From Mucilaginibacter tolerans (GTDB taxonomy: Bacteria > Bacteroidota > Bacteroidia > Sphingobacteriales > Sphingobacteriaceae), in contig NZ_JAUMKB010000004.1 in NCBI RefSeq assembly GCF_030519375.1, positions 1-64,000 of the forward strand: 64,000 nt of DNA, written 5' to 3'. The notes beneath the pieces were generated by a model, which was not told the DNA's origin, did not search any database, and saw only the letters and a list, made by a program, of their open reading frames with translations. A program made the translations under genes and the position numbers. Below, piece by piece: positions 56,330-64,000 of the stretch; within the stretch, counting starts at the first letter, position 1; the number at the start of each line of letters is the position of its first letter.

Positions 56330-57430
56330 ATGATTCAATCTGATTTAGAAGATAAGGATATGGATGCCCCGGATAAGACATCGTTGAAGCATTTTATCCA
56401 AAGGGTGCAGTATTGGTGGGCTTATTTAAAGCGTAAATGGATTATTATACTATTGGCGTTTCTGGGTGGCGCAGCATTGGGTTTAACTTACTCCTTCTTA
56501 AAAAAACCTCTCTACGATGCTGGTCTTAGTTTTGCTATCCAGGATGATAGTTCCACCGGGGGAAAACTCGGCGCTGCAGTTGGGTTAGCCAGTCAATTTG
56601 GAATTGATCTCTCAGGAAGTAATATCGGCGGAGCTTTTTCTGGCGACAATTTGTTAGAGCTGTTACGCTCCCGTGCAATGGTAGAGAAAACTTTGCTTAC
56701 ATCAGTTACTATAAACGGAAAGCAGGAGACGCTTGCAGAATTATACATTACTTTTAATAAATTTCGTGAGCGTTGGGGAGACAATCCTGCTTTAAAAAAT
56801 ATTCAATTTTTACCCAATGCCGATCGGAGTAAATTTACCTTGACTCAGGACAGTTTATTGGGTCTGTTTTATCAAACTATCTTAAAAAAGAACCTTAATG
56901 TAGATAAGGTAGATAAAGATTTGAGTATAATTACCATAAAAGTAGAAACCAAGAATGAGCTGTTTTCAAAATATTTTACGGAGGCATTGGTGAAAACTGT
57001 TTCAGACTTTTATATAGAAACCAAGACTAAAAAATCAGCACAAAATGTAAATGTACTGCAAAAGTTAACCGATTCGGTTCGCAGGGAATTAAACGCAGCT
57101 ATTACAGGCGTTGCTACCACGGCTGATATCAATCCAAACGCTAATCCAACTTTGCAAATATTAAAAGTACCATCGCAACACCGGCAGGTGGATGTGGAAG
57201 CTAATGGTGCCATGTTAACGGAGCTTGTTAAAAATTTAGAGCTTTCCAAGATCTCACTACGAAAAGAAACACCCCTGATACAGATAATAGATACCCCGAT
57301 CCTGCCTCTTGAAGAAAAGAAGGTTTTGAAACCGGTCGCATTTATTGTTGGAGGTATTATCGGGGCGATATTGATGGTAATCAATATCTTGATCAGGGCA
57401 CGGTACAGAGAAATTATGGACGCGAAATAA
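56330..57430 (+). CDS. Chain-length determinant protein (Wzz family)
   Basis: This inner-membrane polysaccharide co-polymerase sets chain length. The 366 residues have two membrane helices (about 37-56 and 336-354) flanking a periplasmic coiled region, as in Wzz. There is no tyrosine-kinase domain, so a separate Wzc-type kinase would be needed if the system is Wza/Wzc. Start ATG 56330, 22 nt after the export gene. Confidence 0.9.
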   Translation: MIQSDLEDKDMDAPDKTSLKHFIQRVQYWWAYLKRKWIIILLAFLGGAALGLTYSFLKKPLYDAGLSFAIQDDSSTGGKLGAAVGLASQFGIDLSGSNIGGAFSGDNLLELLRSRAMVEKTLLTSVTINGKQETLAELYITFNKFRERWGDNPALKNIQFLPNADRSKFTLTQDSLLGLFYQTILKKNLNVDKVDKDLSIITIKVETKNELFSKYFTEALVKTVSDFYIETKTKKSAQNVNVLQKLTDSVRRELNAAITGVATTADINPNANPTLQILKVPSQHRQVDVEANGAMLTELVKNLELSKISLRKETPLIQIIDTPILPLEEKKVLKPVAFIVGGIIGAILMVINILIRARYREIMDAK

Positions 57431-57517
57431 TTGATAAGGACAAAAAACATCTTTAGTACTATGGTTGTTCCATGTTCTTATCTGTGATTGAAAATTTACC
57501 TTTGATTAAACCAATTT

Positions 57518-58849
57518 ATGTCAGAAATACAAAGCCCTTCATTATTTAAACCTTCCGAAAAAGTGAGGATCGGGATTATTGGGCTTGGTTATGTGGGATT
57601 GCCTTTAGCTGCCGAGTTTGCGACAAAATATACGGTTATAGGATTTGATATTAATAAAAAGCGCATAGAAGAACTGGCTTCAGGGCACGATCATACTTTG
57701 GAAGTTTCCGAAGAGCAGTTGCTGAAGGTGGTTATTACCCGGGATCAGTTGAATAGCCATGCGACTGGGCTTTTCTGTACAAATGATCAGGAATGTTTAA
57801 ATGATTGCACCGTTTTTATTATCACAGTTCCAACGCCAACTGATAGACACAACCGACCCGATTTAACGCCATTGTATAAGGCCAGTCAAACAGTTGGTAA
57901 CGCCCTCAGGAAAAATGATGTGGTCATATATGAATCTACCGTATATCCCGGTGTTACAGAAGATGAGTGTGTGCCGGTACTGGAACAAATGTCAGGACTG
58001 AAATATAACCAGGATTTCTTTGCCGGGTATTCACCTGAGCGGATTAACCCGGGCGATAAAGAGCACACAGTCGCTAAAATATTAAAAGTAACTTCGGGCT
58101 CGACTACGGAAGTTGCTGAATTCGTCGATCAATTATATGGTTCTATTATCATTGCCGGAACATATAAGGCAGCGTCTATTAAGGTAGCTGAAGCTGCCAA
58201 AGTAATCGAAAATACACAGCGGGACATCAATATTGCGTTTGTTAATGAACTGAGCAAAATATTTAACCGACTGGGTATAAATACAAATGATGTATTGGAA
58301 GCCGCAGGCACTAAATGGAACTTTTTAAAATTCAAACCCGGACTGGTTGGCGGGCACTGCATTGGTGTCGATCCTTATTACCTGGCGCAGAAAGCGCAGG
58401 AACTGGGCTATCATCCTGAGATGATATTGGCGGGCCGTAGGTTAAACGATGGCATGGGCGAATACGTGGCTGATGAAGTGATTAAACTGATGGTCAGAAA
58501 AGGCATACAGGTTATTCATAGTAAAGTGCTGTTACTGGGATTCACATTCAAGGAAAACTGCCCGGACGTGCGTAATACCAAAGTGATCGATATTGAGAGG
58601 AGATTGAAAGAGTATAAAACAGATGTTCATATACTCGACCCATGGGCCGACCCTGCTGAGGTAAACCGTGAGTACGGTGTCACCTGCAGTAATGATACGG
58701 CTATTGGAGCAAAATATGATGCAGTAATATTAGCAGTAGCACACAGGGAGTTTAAGGACTTGGATATTTCAGGATTTCTAAAAGATACGGCTGTGGTTTA
58801 TGATGTGAAGGGCGTTCTGTCACGCGATTTAGTGGATGCGTGTTTATAA
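57518..58849 (+). CDS. Nucleotide-sugar 6-dehydrogenase (WbpO/TviB-like)
   Basis: It oxidises a UDP-N-acetylhexosamine at C6 to the uronic acid using two NAD+. The 443 residues have a Rossmann GLGYVG at 22-27, the GHDHTLEV segment typical of UDP-GalNAc dehydrogenases (WbpO/TviB), [13 protein letters not shown] and the catalytic cysteine in [12 protein letters not shown] near 281. With the next gene (an epimerase) it fits UDP-GlcNAc to UDP-GalNAc to UDP-GalNAcA. The substrate is inferred. Confidence 0.9.
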   Translation: MSEIQSPSLFKPSEKVRIGIIGLGYVGLPLAAEFATKYTVIGFDINKKRIEELASGHDHTLEVSEEQLLKVVITRDQLNSHATGLFCTNDQECLNDCTVFIITVPTPTDRHNRPDLTPLYKASQTVGNALRKNDVVIYESTVYPGVTEDECVPVLEQMSGLKYNQDFFAGYSPERINPGDKEHTVAKILKVTSGSTTEVAEFVDQLYGSIIIAGTYKAASIKVAEAAKVIENTQRDINIAFVNELSKIFNRLGINTNDVLEAAGTKWNFLKFKPGLVGGHCIGVDPYYLAQKAQELGYHPEMILAGRRLNDGMGEYVADEVIKLMVRKGIQVIHSKVLLLGFTFKENCPDVRNTKVIDIERRLKEYKTDVHILDPWADPAEVNREYGVTCSNDTAIGAKYDAVILAVAHREFKDLDISGFLKDTAVVYDVKGVLSRDLVDACL

Positions 58850-58868
58850 TTATTAATTATTGCTAAAA

Positions 58869-59864
58869 ATGTACGAACACAAATACCATAACGAAGATAT
58901 TAACAAATATAGTTTTCTAATCACGGGCGGAGCGGGCTTTATCGGCTCAAATCTGGTGGAGTATTTATTGAAACATGGTGCCAGGAAAGTTCGTGTGTTA
59001 GATAATTTATCAACAGGATATTACAACAATATCGAACGCTTTACTACTCATCCGGGGTTCGAATTTGTTGAAGGTGATATCCGAAATCCGGATGCTTGCC
59101 ATAACGCCGTAAGAGGAATGGATTTTGTATCGCATCAGGCAGCTCTCGGGTCGGTTCCGCGTTCTATAAATGATCCGATTACCACAAATGAAGTAAACAT
59201 CAGCGGTTTTTTGAATATGTTGGTGGCTGCCCGCGATGGGAATGTAAAACGATTTATTTACGCCGCCAGTTCAAGTACCTATGGTGACCATCCGGGGCTT
59301 CCTAAGGTTGAAGATAAAATAGGTAACCCTCTTTCTCCTTATGCAGTTACTAAATATGTAAATGAGTTGTATGCTGCGGTATTTTCAAAAACCTACGACT
59401 TTCATACGATAGGGCTAAGATATTTTAATGTATTTGGGCCATATCAGAATATTCATGGACCGTATGCCGCTGTTATACCTTTATTTATAGAAGCGGCGTT
59501 AAAAAATGAGGCCCCAAATATTAACGGGGACGGCGAGACGAGCCGCGATTTTACCTTTGTTGACAATGCTGTTCAGGCCAATATTAAAGCAATGCTTAAC
59601 TGCAATATTAATAAACACGAAGTGGTTAACATTGCTGTGGGGCAACGCACAACACTGAATCAGTTATGGCAAATATTGTGTGAATTATCCGGTAGTGATA
59701 TTCAGCCTGTTTATAAGCCTGAGCGTAGGGGCGATGTGCGGCACAGTCTGGCTGATATAAGCAAAGCAGAGGCGTTAATTCAATATGAACCTCAATATTC
59801 AATTAAAGAAGGGCTTGGACTAACCTATAAATGGTATCAAAACGAAGTCCACAGTAAACTGTAA
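58869..59864 (+). CDS. UDP-N-acetylglucosamine 4-epimerase (WbpP/TviC-like)
   Basis: This SDR enzyme interconverts UDP-GlcNAc and UDP-GalNAc. The 331 residues have the NAD motif GGAGFIGS at 20-27, the [10 protein letters not shown] serine motif, [11 protein letters not shown] (catalytic Tyr-x3-Lys) and [12 protein letters not shown] chose the ATG at 58869 over the in-frame TTG at 58860. It directly follows the dehydrogenase. Confidence 0.88.
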   Translation: MYEHKYHNEDINKYSFLITGGAGFIGSNLVEYLLKHGARKVRVLDNLSTGYYNNIERFTTHPGFEFVEGDIRNPDACHNAVRGMDFVSHQAALGSVPRSINDPITTNEVNISGFLNMLVAARDGNVKRFIYAASSSTYGDHPGLPKVEDKIGNPLSPYAVTKYVNELYAAVFSKTYDFHTIGLRYFNVFGPYQNIHGPYAAVIPLFIEAALKNEAPNINGDGETSRDFTFVDNAVQANIKAMLNCNINKHEVVNIAVGQRTTLNQLWQILCELSGSDIQPVYKPERRGDVRHSLADISKAEALIQYEPQYSIKEGLGLTYKWYQNEVHSKL

Positions 59865-59865
59865 T

Positions 59866-60276
59866 ATGAGTTTAGTGTTAGCAAAGATTATTAATCTGCC
59901 CAAAATCCTTGACGAGCGAGGTAATTTGTCGTTCCTTGAGGAAACTAAACATATTCCGTTTGAAATAAAGCGTACCTATTGGATTTATGACGTACCGGGG
60001 GGCGAGACACGCGGCGGCCATGCCTATAGAACAAACCAGGAATTTATTGTAGCTATCTCGGGCAGTTTTGATGTGACATTGAATGATGGGAATGATAAAA
60101 AGACATTTTCATTGAACAGATCATATTATGGCCTGTATGTACCTAATGGCTTATGGCGTCATATGGAAAATTTCTCAACTAATTCTCTTGCATTAATTAT
60201 CGCTTCCGAAGATTATGATGCGAATGATTATATACGGGACTATGATCAGTTTTTATTCAGCTCCAAAGCCAGGTAA
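59866..60276 (+). CDS. FdtA/QdtA-type sugar 3,4-ketoisomerase, copy 1 (altered His motif)
   Basis: This cupin family (WxcM-like) isomerises dTDP-4-keto-6-deoxyglucose to the 3-keto sugar. The 136 residues fit one cupin domain with IYDVPGGETRGGHAYR near 40-55. In this copy the usual His-Ala-His is His52-Ala53-Tyr54, so one of the two conserved histidines is missing. It begins 1 nt after the epimerase stop. A paralogue with the intact motif follows 1 nt later. Confidence 0.85.
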   Translation: MSLVLAKIINLPKILDERGNLSFLEETKHIPFEIKRTYWIYDVPGGETRGGHAYRTNQEFIVAISGSFDVTLNDGNDKKTFSLNRSYYGLYVPNGLWRHMENFSTNSLALIIASEDYDANDYIRDYDQFLFSSKAR

Positions 60277-60277
60277 G

Positions 60278-60685
60278 ATGATTTCAGTATACGATTGCTC
60301 CATATTTGAATTGCCAAGGATTAAAAACAGAGCGGGTAATATTACGCCGGTACATAATAATATTGAAATACCTTTTGCCATAAAAAGAGTGTTTTATCTG
60401 TATGACATTCCCGGTGGAGAATCAAGGGGCGCACATGCTCATAGAGAGTGCCATCAGTTTTTGATTGCTGCCAGCGGAAGTTTTGAGGTGTCACTCAATG
60501 ACAGTAGAACACAACGGACGATACAATTAAACAGGCCTTATTTAGGATTGCATATTCCTCCGGGCATTTGGGCTTCTGAGATTAACTTTTCTTCCGGGGC
60601 CATTTGCCTGGTATTTGCGTCACATCTCTACAATGAGAATGATTACATAAGAGAGTATAATGATTTTCTAACCTATAAAAAATGA
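60278..60685 (+). CDS. FdtA/QdtA-type sugar 3,4-ketoisomerase, copy 2
   Basis: The 135-residue cupin keeps the conserved motif SRGAHAHRECHQF (His53, His55). From the ATG at 60278 it aligns end to end with the previous gene; the longer frame from 60215 lies in that gene and is not used. The product would be a 3-keto-6-deoxyhexose nucleotide for the DegT aminotransferase at 63345. The stop overlaps the ATP-grasp ATG by 4 nt. Confidence 0.87.
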   Translation: MISVYDCSIFELPRIKNRAGNITPVHNNIEIPFAIKRVFYLYDIPGGESRGAHAHRECHQFLIAASGSFEVSLNDSRTQRTIQLNRPYLGLHIPPGIWASEINFSSGAICLVFASHLYNENDYIREYNDFLTYKK

Positions 60686-61752
60686 AAAAAATATTAATTG
60701 CCGGAGCTGGTGGCGCGCCTTCTGAAGGGGTAATAAATTCCCTTCTGAAAAGTGAAAAGGATGAGCTGATCATGGGTATGGGAAGCGAGCCAACAGATTT
60801 GGTTATGTCTGCTGCACAAGAAAAGTATTATATTCCATATGCAAATTCGAGTGAGTATAAAAAATCACTACTGCATTTACTAAATGAAGTAAAACCCGAT
60901 CTTATTCACTTCCAAAACGATCTGGAAATTTATCATGCTTCAAAATTCATCGATGAAATACATGCTTGTGGAGTTAAAACATTTATGCCAGATCACGAAG
61001 TAATTGATACTTGTGTACACAAGTACAAGACTTACCTGAAATTTAAAAGTGCAGGTATCGCGGTGCCAACTAACTATATGATCAATAACCCGGACGATCT
61101 GAAGAGAGCTTTTTCTGATTTGGGTGATGAGAATGGGAACATATGGTTGCGGGCCTCGTCTATAGGCGGGGGTGGTAAGGGAGCTTTACCTACCAATGAT
61201 TACGTTTTTGCGAAAGGATGGTTGGATCGTTTTAATGGCTGGGGCGATTTTACAGCCGCGGAAATGTTAATGGCAGAAACCGTAACCTGGTTGTCTATAT
61301 GGCATGAGGGAGAGTTGGTAGTTGCACAAACCAGGATAAGAAAGGGATGGACCCACGGCAACAGAAGTGTTTCGGGAGTGACCGGCGTTACCAAGGTTGG
61401 CCAAACTTTCTCAGATCCTTTGGTTGATGATATTGCTATCAAATCAGTTAAAGCCGTTACTGAAAAGCCGCACGGAATATTTGGCGTAGACATGACCTAT
61501 GACAAGAATGGCGTGCCAAATCCGACAGAAATTAATATCTCAAGGTTTTTCACTACAGTGTTATTTTTTACAGAAGCGGGGCTCAATATGCCTGAGATAT
61601 TTAAGAATATTGCATTGTATAATGAGTTTCCAAAACTGAAAAACAATCTTAACCCATTAGACAATGGCTTGATGTGGCTTAGAGGGATGGATATCAAACC
61701 AATGCTTACCCGCTCTGAGGAAATTGGGAAGATCATTAAGAATTTGTCATGA
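60682..61752 (+). CDS. ATP-grasp ligase of unknown substrate
   Basis: The 356-residue enzyme starts with a CarB-like N-terminal fold (MKKILIAGAGGAPSEGVINS), has an ATP-grasp core (WLRASSIGGGGKGAL near 155-169) and a metal site in NPTEINISRFF. ATP-grasp enzymes join a carboxylate to an amine or thiol. Inside a sugar cluster it could attach an amino acid or acyl group to an amino sugar or uronic acid. It overlaps the genes on both sides by 4 nt, so it acts with them. Confidence 0.8.
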   Translation: MKKILIAGAGGAPSEGVINSLLKSEKDELIMGMGSEPTDLVMSAAQEKYYIPYANSSEYKKSLLHLLNEVKPDLIHFQNDLEIYHASKFIDEIHACGVKTFMPDHEVIDTCVHKYKTYLKFKSAGIAVPTNYMINNPDDLKRAFSDLGDENGNIWLRASSIGGGGKGALPTNDYVFAKGWLDRFNGWGDFTAAEMLMAETVTWLSIWHEGELVVAQTRIRKGWTHGNRSVSGVTGVTKVGQTFSDPLVDDIAIKSVKAVTEKPHGIFGVDMTYDKNGVPNPTEINISRFFTTVLFFTEAGLNMPEIFKNIALYNEFPKLKNNLNPLDNGLMWLRGMDIKPMLTRSEEIGKIIKNLS

Positions 61753-62654
61753 TATTATTGACAGGCGCTTCCGGTTTTATTGGTAAACACTTACACAATG
61801 CTCTAATCAAGAAATTTGGAGCAGATAACGTAGTGGCCCTCACATCCGAACCAATCCCGGGAGCCAATTGTCTGTTACATAATAATTATCACTTTGAACC
61901 AAGTTACTTTGCCGAAAATGGTTATGCTGATGCCATCGAAGTAATCGTTCATGCAGGAGCATATACGCCAAAGAATGCCTCGCAAGCTAATGACTATTTA
62001 AAATGCAATCAGAATATTTATAATACCGAGAAACTATTATCCTCTGACTTGCCTAAACTTCAAAAGGTAATTTATTTGAGTACTTTGGACATATATGGTA
62101 AAACGGACGTGGTATCAGAGTCTTCGCTCGTGGAGCCTGTTTCCCTTTACGGATATTCTAAATTGTATGGTGAGAAAATGATTGCTGCCTGGGGTAATGA
62201 AAAACATAAAAAGTTCCAAATATTGAGAATTGGCCATGTATATGGTCCCGGAGAAGAAAATTATCAGAAGATCATACCAGTTACTATGAAAAACCTGATC
62301 AATAACCAACCCATACAAATTTGGGGAAATGGCAAAGAGATCAGGTCATTCATTTATATAAAAGATGTTGTTGAGGCGATAGTAAATGCGATAAATTTAG
62401 ATGAAGATATTGGGCCAGTTAATCTGGTAGGCAATAATTCAATAAGCATTTTAGAATTGGTAAATGAGCTTATCAGAATAAGCGGGCATAAGGTTGCAGT
62501 TGAACATGTTGCGAGCGCTGGCGCAGGCAGGGATCTGGTTTTTGATAATAGCAAACTAAGAAAATATTTATTACAATCTGAAACGAGCTTAGATAAAGGA
62601 CTCACTGAAGAATGGCATTACATGAACCGGAGCGATGGAGAATATATTTTTTGA
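61749..62654 (+). CDS. NAD-dependent sugar epimerase/dehydratase
   Basis: The 301-residue SDR protein has TGASGFIGKH at 5-14, STLDIYG and the YGYSKLYGEK catalytic Tyr-x3-Lys motif, and RIGHVYGPGEENYQK. Family members epimerise, dehydrate or reduce nucleotide sugars. The substrate is not readable. It overlaps the ATP-grasp gene by 4 nt and the HAD gene by 20 nt. Confidence 0.85.
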   Translation: MILLTGASGFIGKHLHNALIKKFGADNVVALTSEPIPGANCLLHNNYHFEPSYFAENGYADAIEVIVHAGAYTPKNASQANDYLKCNQNIYNTEKLLSSDLPKLQKVIYLSTLDIYGKTDVVSESSLVEPVSLYGYSKLYGEKMIAAWGNEKHKKFQILRIGHVYGPGEENYQKIIPVTMKNLINNQPIQIWGNGKEIRSFIYIKDVVEAIVNAINLDEDIGPVNLVGNNSISILELVNELIRISGHKVAVEHVASAGAGRDLVFDNSKLRKYLLQSETSLDKGLTEEWHYMNRSDGEYIF

Positions 62655-63270
62655 TTTAGACGGAACATTACTGGAGTCGAGGCCACGGCTTTATAAACTA
62701 TTTCAACAGATGGTGCCACTGTCGGGGTTGTCATTTGATGAATATTGGGCATTGAAAAGAAATAAAACCGCCCACAAAGAGATTTTAAGAGACCTGTTTA
62801 ATTATCAACCGATGGAGATAACCAGGTTTGAAGCGGACTGGTTAAAACAAATAGAGCAACCCGAATGGCTTATTTTGGATGAACCTTTTGCAGGAATATC
62901 AGACTACTTAAAAGCATTGAAACAGACGCATAAGGTTTTCATTGTAACTTCAAGACAATCTGAAAAAATGGCATTTGAGCAGATCAGCAGGTTTGGCTGG
63001 CTAGAGATGATAGACAAGTTATTGGTTACAGGTCAGGTGCAGGAAAAGTACGACCTCATAAAAAATGAAGTAAAAGTAAGTTCAGGGGATTGGTTGGTTG
63101 GGGATACCGGGAAAGATATCCAGACAGGAAAACGATTGGGGATGAATACCGCAGCAGTTTTAACCGGTTTTTTGAACAGGGAGAAACTCGCAGAATATGA
63201 GCCTGATATTATTGAAACGGAAGCTACAAGGCTGAATTTTAATCAATTAAATAAGCTGAGGACTACCTGA
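62635..63270 (+). CDS. HAD-superfamily phosphatase
   Basis: The 211-residue protein has motif I FFDLDGTLL (Asp7, Asp9), motif II VTSRQ, and motif IV GDTGKDIQTG near 157-166, with a helical cap, so it looks like a phosphoglycolate phosphatase-type HAD. In this place it probably removes phosphate from a sugar intermediate. The start lies 20 nt inside the epimerase gene. Confidence 0.83.
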   Translation: MENIFFDLDGTLLESRPRLYKLFQQMVPLSGLSFDEYWALKRNKTAHKEILRDLFNYQPMEITRFEADWLKQIEQPEWLILDEPFAGISDYLKALKQTHKVFIVTSRQSEKMAFEQISRFGWLEMIDKLLVTGQVQEKYDLIKNEVKVSSGDWLVGDTGKDIQTGKRLGMNTAAVLTGFLNREKLAEYEPDIIETEATRLNFNQLNKLRTT

Positions 63271-63344
63271 TTAGTTCCATATAAGAGATAAATTAAATAA
63301 CCCATTCCGGGTATTATCCGGGATGAAAGTATAACAGAAATACG

Positions 63345-64000
63345 ATGATAAAATTCTTGGATCTGTATAATATAAATCAGCAGCATAAATCTGAATTGAT
63401 ACATGCGTTTGAACGTGTGCTGGATTCAGGGTGGTACATTTTAGGGAAAGAAGTAAAACAATTTGAGGATGATTTTGCCGCCTGGTGCGGTACAAGGTAT
63501 GCCATAGGGGTAGCAAATGGCTTAGATGCTTTGATACTGATTATCAGGGCATACAAAGAATTGGGAATATTTGAGGACGGTGATGAGATAATCGTCCCGT
63601 CAAACACCTATATCGCCAGCATTTTGGCTGTATCTGCGAATGATCTTATACCGGTTTTAGTTGAGCCTGATCCGGAGACCTATAATATCGATCCTGGTCT
63701 TATCGAGGCCAAAATCAGCTCAAAAACCAAAGCAATTTTGCCGGTTCATTTGTATGGCCAATTGTGCGATATGGAAAATATCAGCAAGATTGCCCGAAAG
63801 CACAATCTAAAAGTGATTGAAGATTGTGCACAATCACATGGTGCGGCAATCAATGGCAGAAAGGCTGGTAATTTTGGAGATGCTGCAGGCATTAGCTTTT
63901 ATCCCGGGAAAAACCTGGGCGCTTTGGGTGATGGCGGGGCAGTAACTACCAATGATGATGAATTAGCTTCAGCTGTAAGGGCGCTGGCAAATTACGGGTC
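63345..64000 (+). CDS. DegT/DnrJ/EryC1/StrS aminotransferase (cut by window edge)
   Basis: This PLP enzyme aminates a keto nucleotide sugar. The 218 codons in the window include [15 protein letters not shown] near 46-60, [32 protein letters not shown] and the PLP lysine in [15 protein letters not shown] (Lys189). Placement after FdtA-type genes points to an FdtB/QdtB-like enzyme making a 3-amino-3,6-dideoxyhexose. The C-terminus lies beyond the window. Confidence 0.9.
   Translation, partial: MIKFLDLYNINQQHKSELIHAFERVLDSGWYILGKEVKQFEDDFAAWCGTRYAIGVANGLDALILIIRAYKELGIFEDGDEIIVPSNTYIASILAVSANDLIPVLVEPDPETYNIDPGLIEAKISSKTKAILPVHLYGQLCDMENISKIARKHNLKVIEDCAQSHGAAINGRKAGNFGDAAGISFYPGKNLGALGDGGAVTTNDDELASAVRALANYG

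Overview
The window is a piece of a Bacteroidota chromosome, most likely from the family Sphingobacteriaceae (Mucilaginibacter/Pedobacter-like). This rests on gene content and style: Bacteroidota housekeeping promoters (TTTG, 18-19 nt, TAnnTTTG), few Shine-Dalgarno sequences, gliding-type ABC transporter genes (gldA, gldF-gldG), DUF4397 and DUF4249 lipoproteins, a TonB receptor with a carboxypeptidase-like regulatory domain, and the tRNA-tuf-tRNA-secE-nusG-rplKAJL-rpoBC order. No search could be run, so the genus is an inference.

Layout. 0-0.14 kb: right end of an IS3-family insertion sequence. 0.2-11.4 kb: glyS, gldA, an outer-membrane barrel gene with a decayed paralogue beside it, a gldF-gldG fusion, dnaN, two DUF4397 lipoproteins, a DedA protein, a frameshifted zinc phospholipase C-like gene and rpsT. 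11.6-17.5 kb: a radC remnant, then pheT, a coiled-coil gene, zapA, a probable 6S RNA, rny and an Mpo1-like gene. 17.5-24.3 kb: a phosphate island (DUF47, porin, pstS, pstC, pstA, pstB, phoU). 24.4-27.4 kb: an OlsF-like acyltransferase, a helix-hairpin-helix pseudogene and apt. 27.4-38.1 kb: an accessory stretch with repeats, a Tat-secreted DsrE-like protein beside a TsdA-like dihaem cytochrome, a TonB receptor/DUF4249 pair, a slipin, an MFS permease, an acyl-CoA dehydrogenase and lipoproteins. 38.3-53.5 kb: rpsU, a Xer recombinase, hpf, four tRNAs, tuf, tRNA-Trp, secE, nusG, rplK, rplA, rplJ, rplL, rpoB and rpoC. 53.7-64 kb: start of an exopolysaccharide or capsule cluster that runs past the right edge.

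How the genes work together. The phosphate island would bring phosphate across the outer membrane (porin), bind it (PstS), import it (PstCAB) and report supply (PhoU); repeated TTAA/GTT words lie in the divergent control region. The polysaccharide cluster has its own near-consensus promoter. It encodes export and chain-length proteins, two enzymes that fit UDP-N-acetylgalactosaminuronic acid synthesis, two FdtA-type ketoisomerases and a DegT aminotransferase that fit a 3-amino-3,6-dideoxyhexose, and a tightly overlapping ATP-grasp/epimerase/HAD module of unknown product.

The most unusual signal is not a gene. At least fifteen intergenic gaps hold AT-rich or GC-rich hairpins or single arms built from degenerate tandem words of 7, 8 or 9 nt. 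Each place has its own word and period. They occur at gene ends and inside operons, including rpoB-rpoC, nusG-rplK and between tRNAs. I know of no description of this class. A second theme is local gene decay: four broken genes lie within the first 27 kb.
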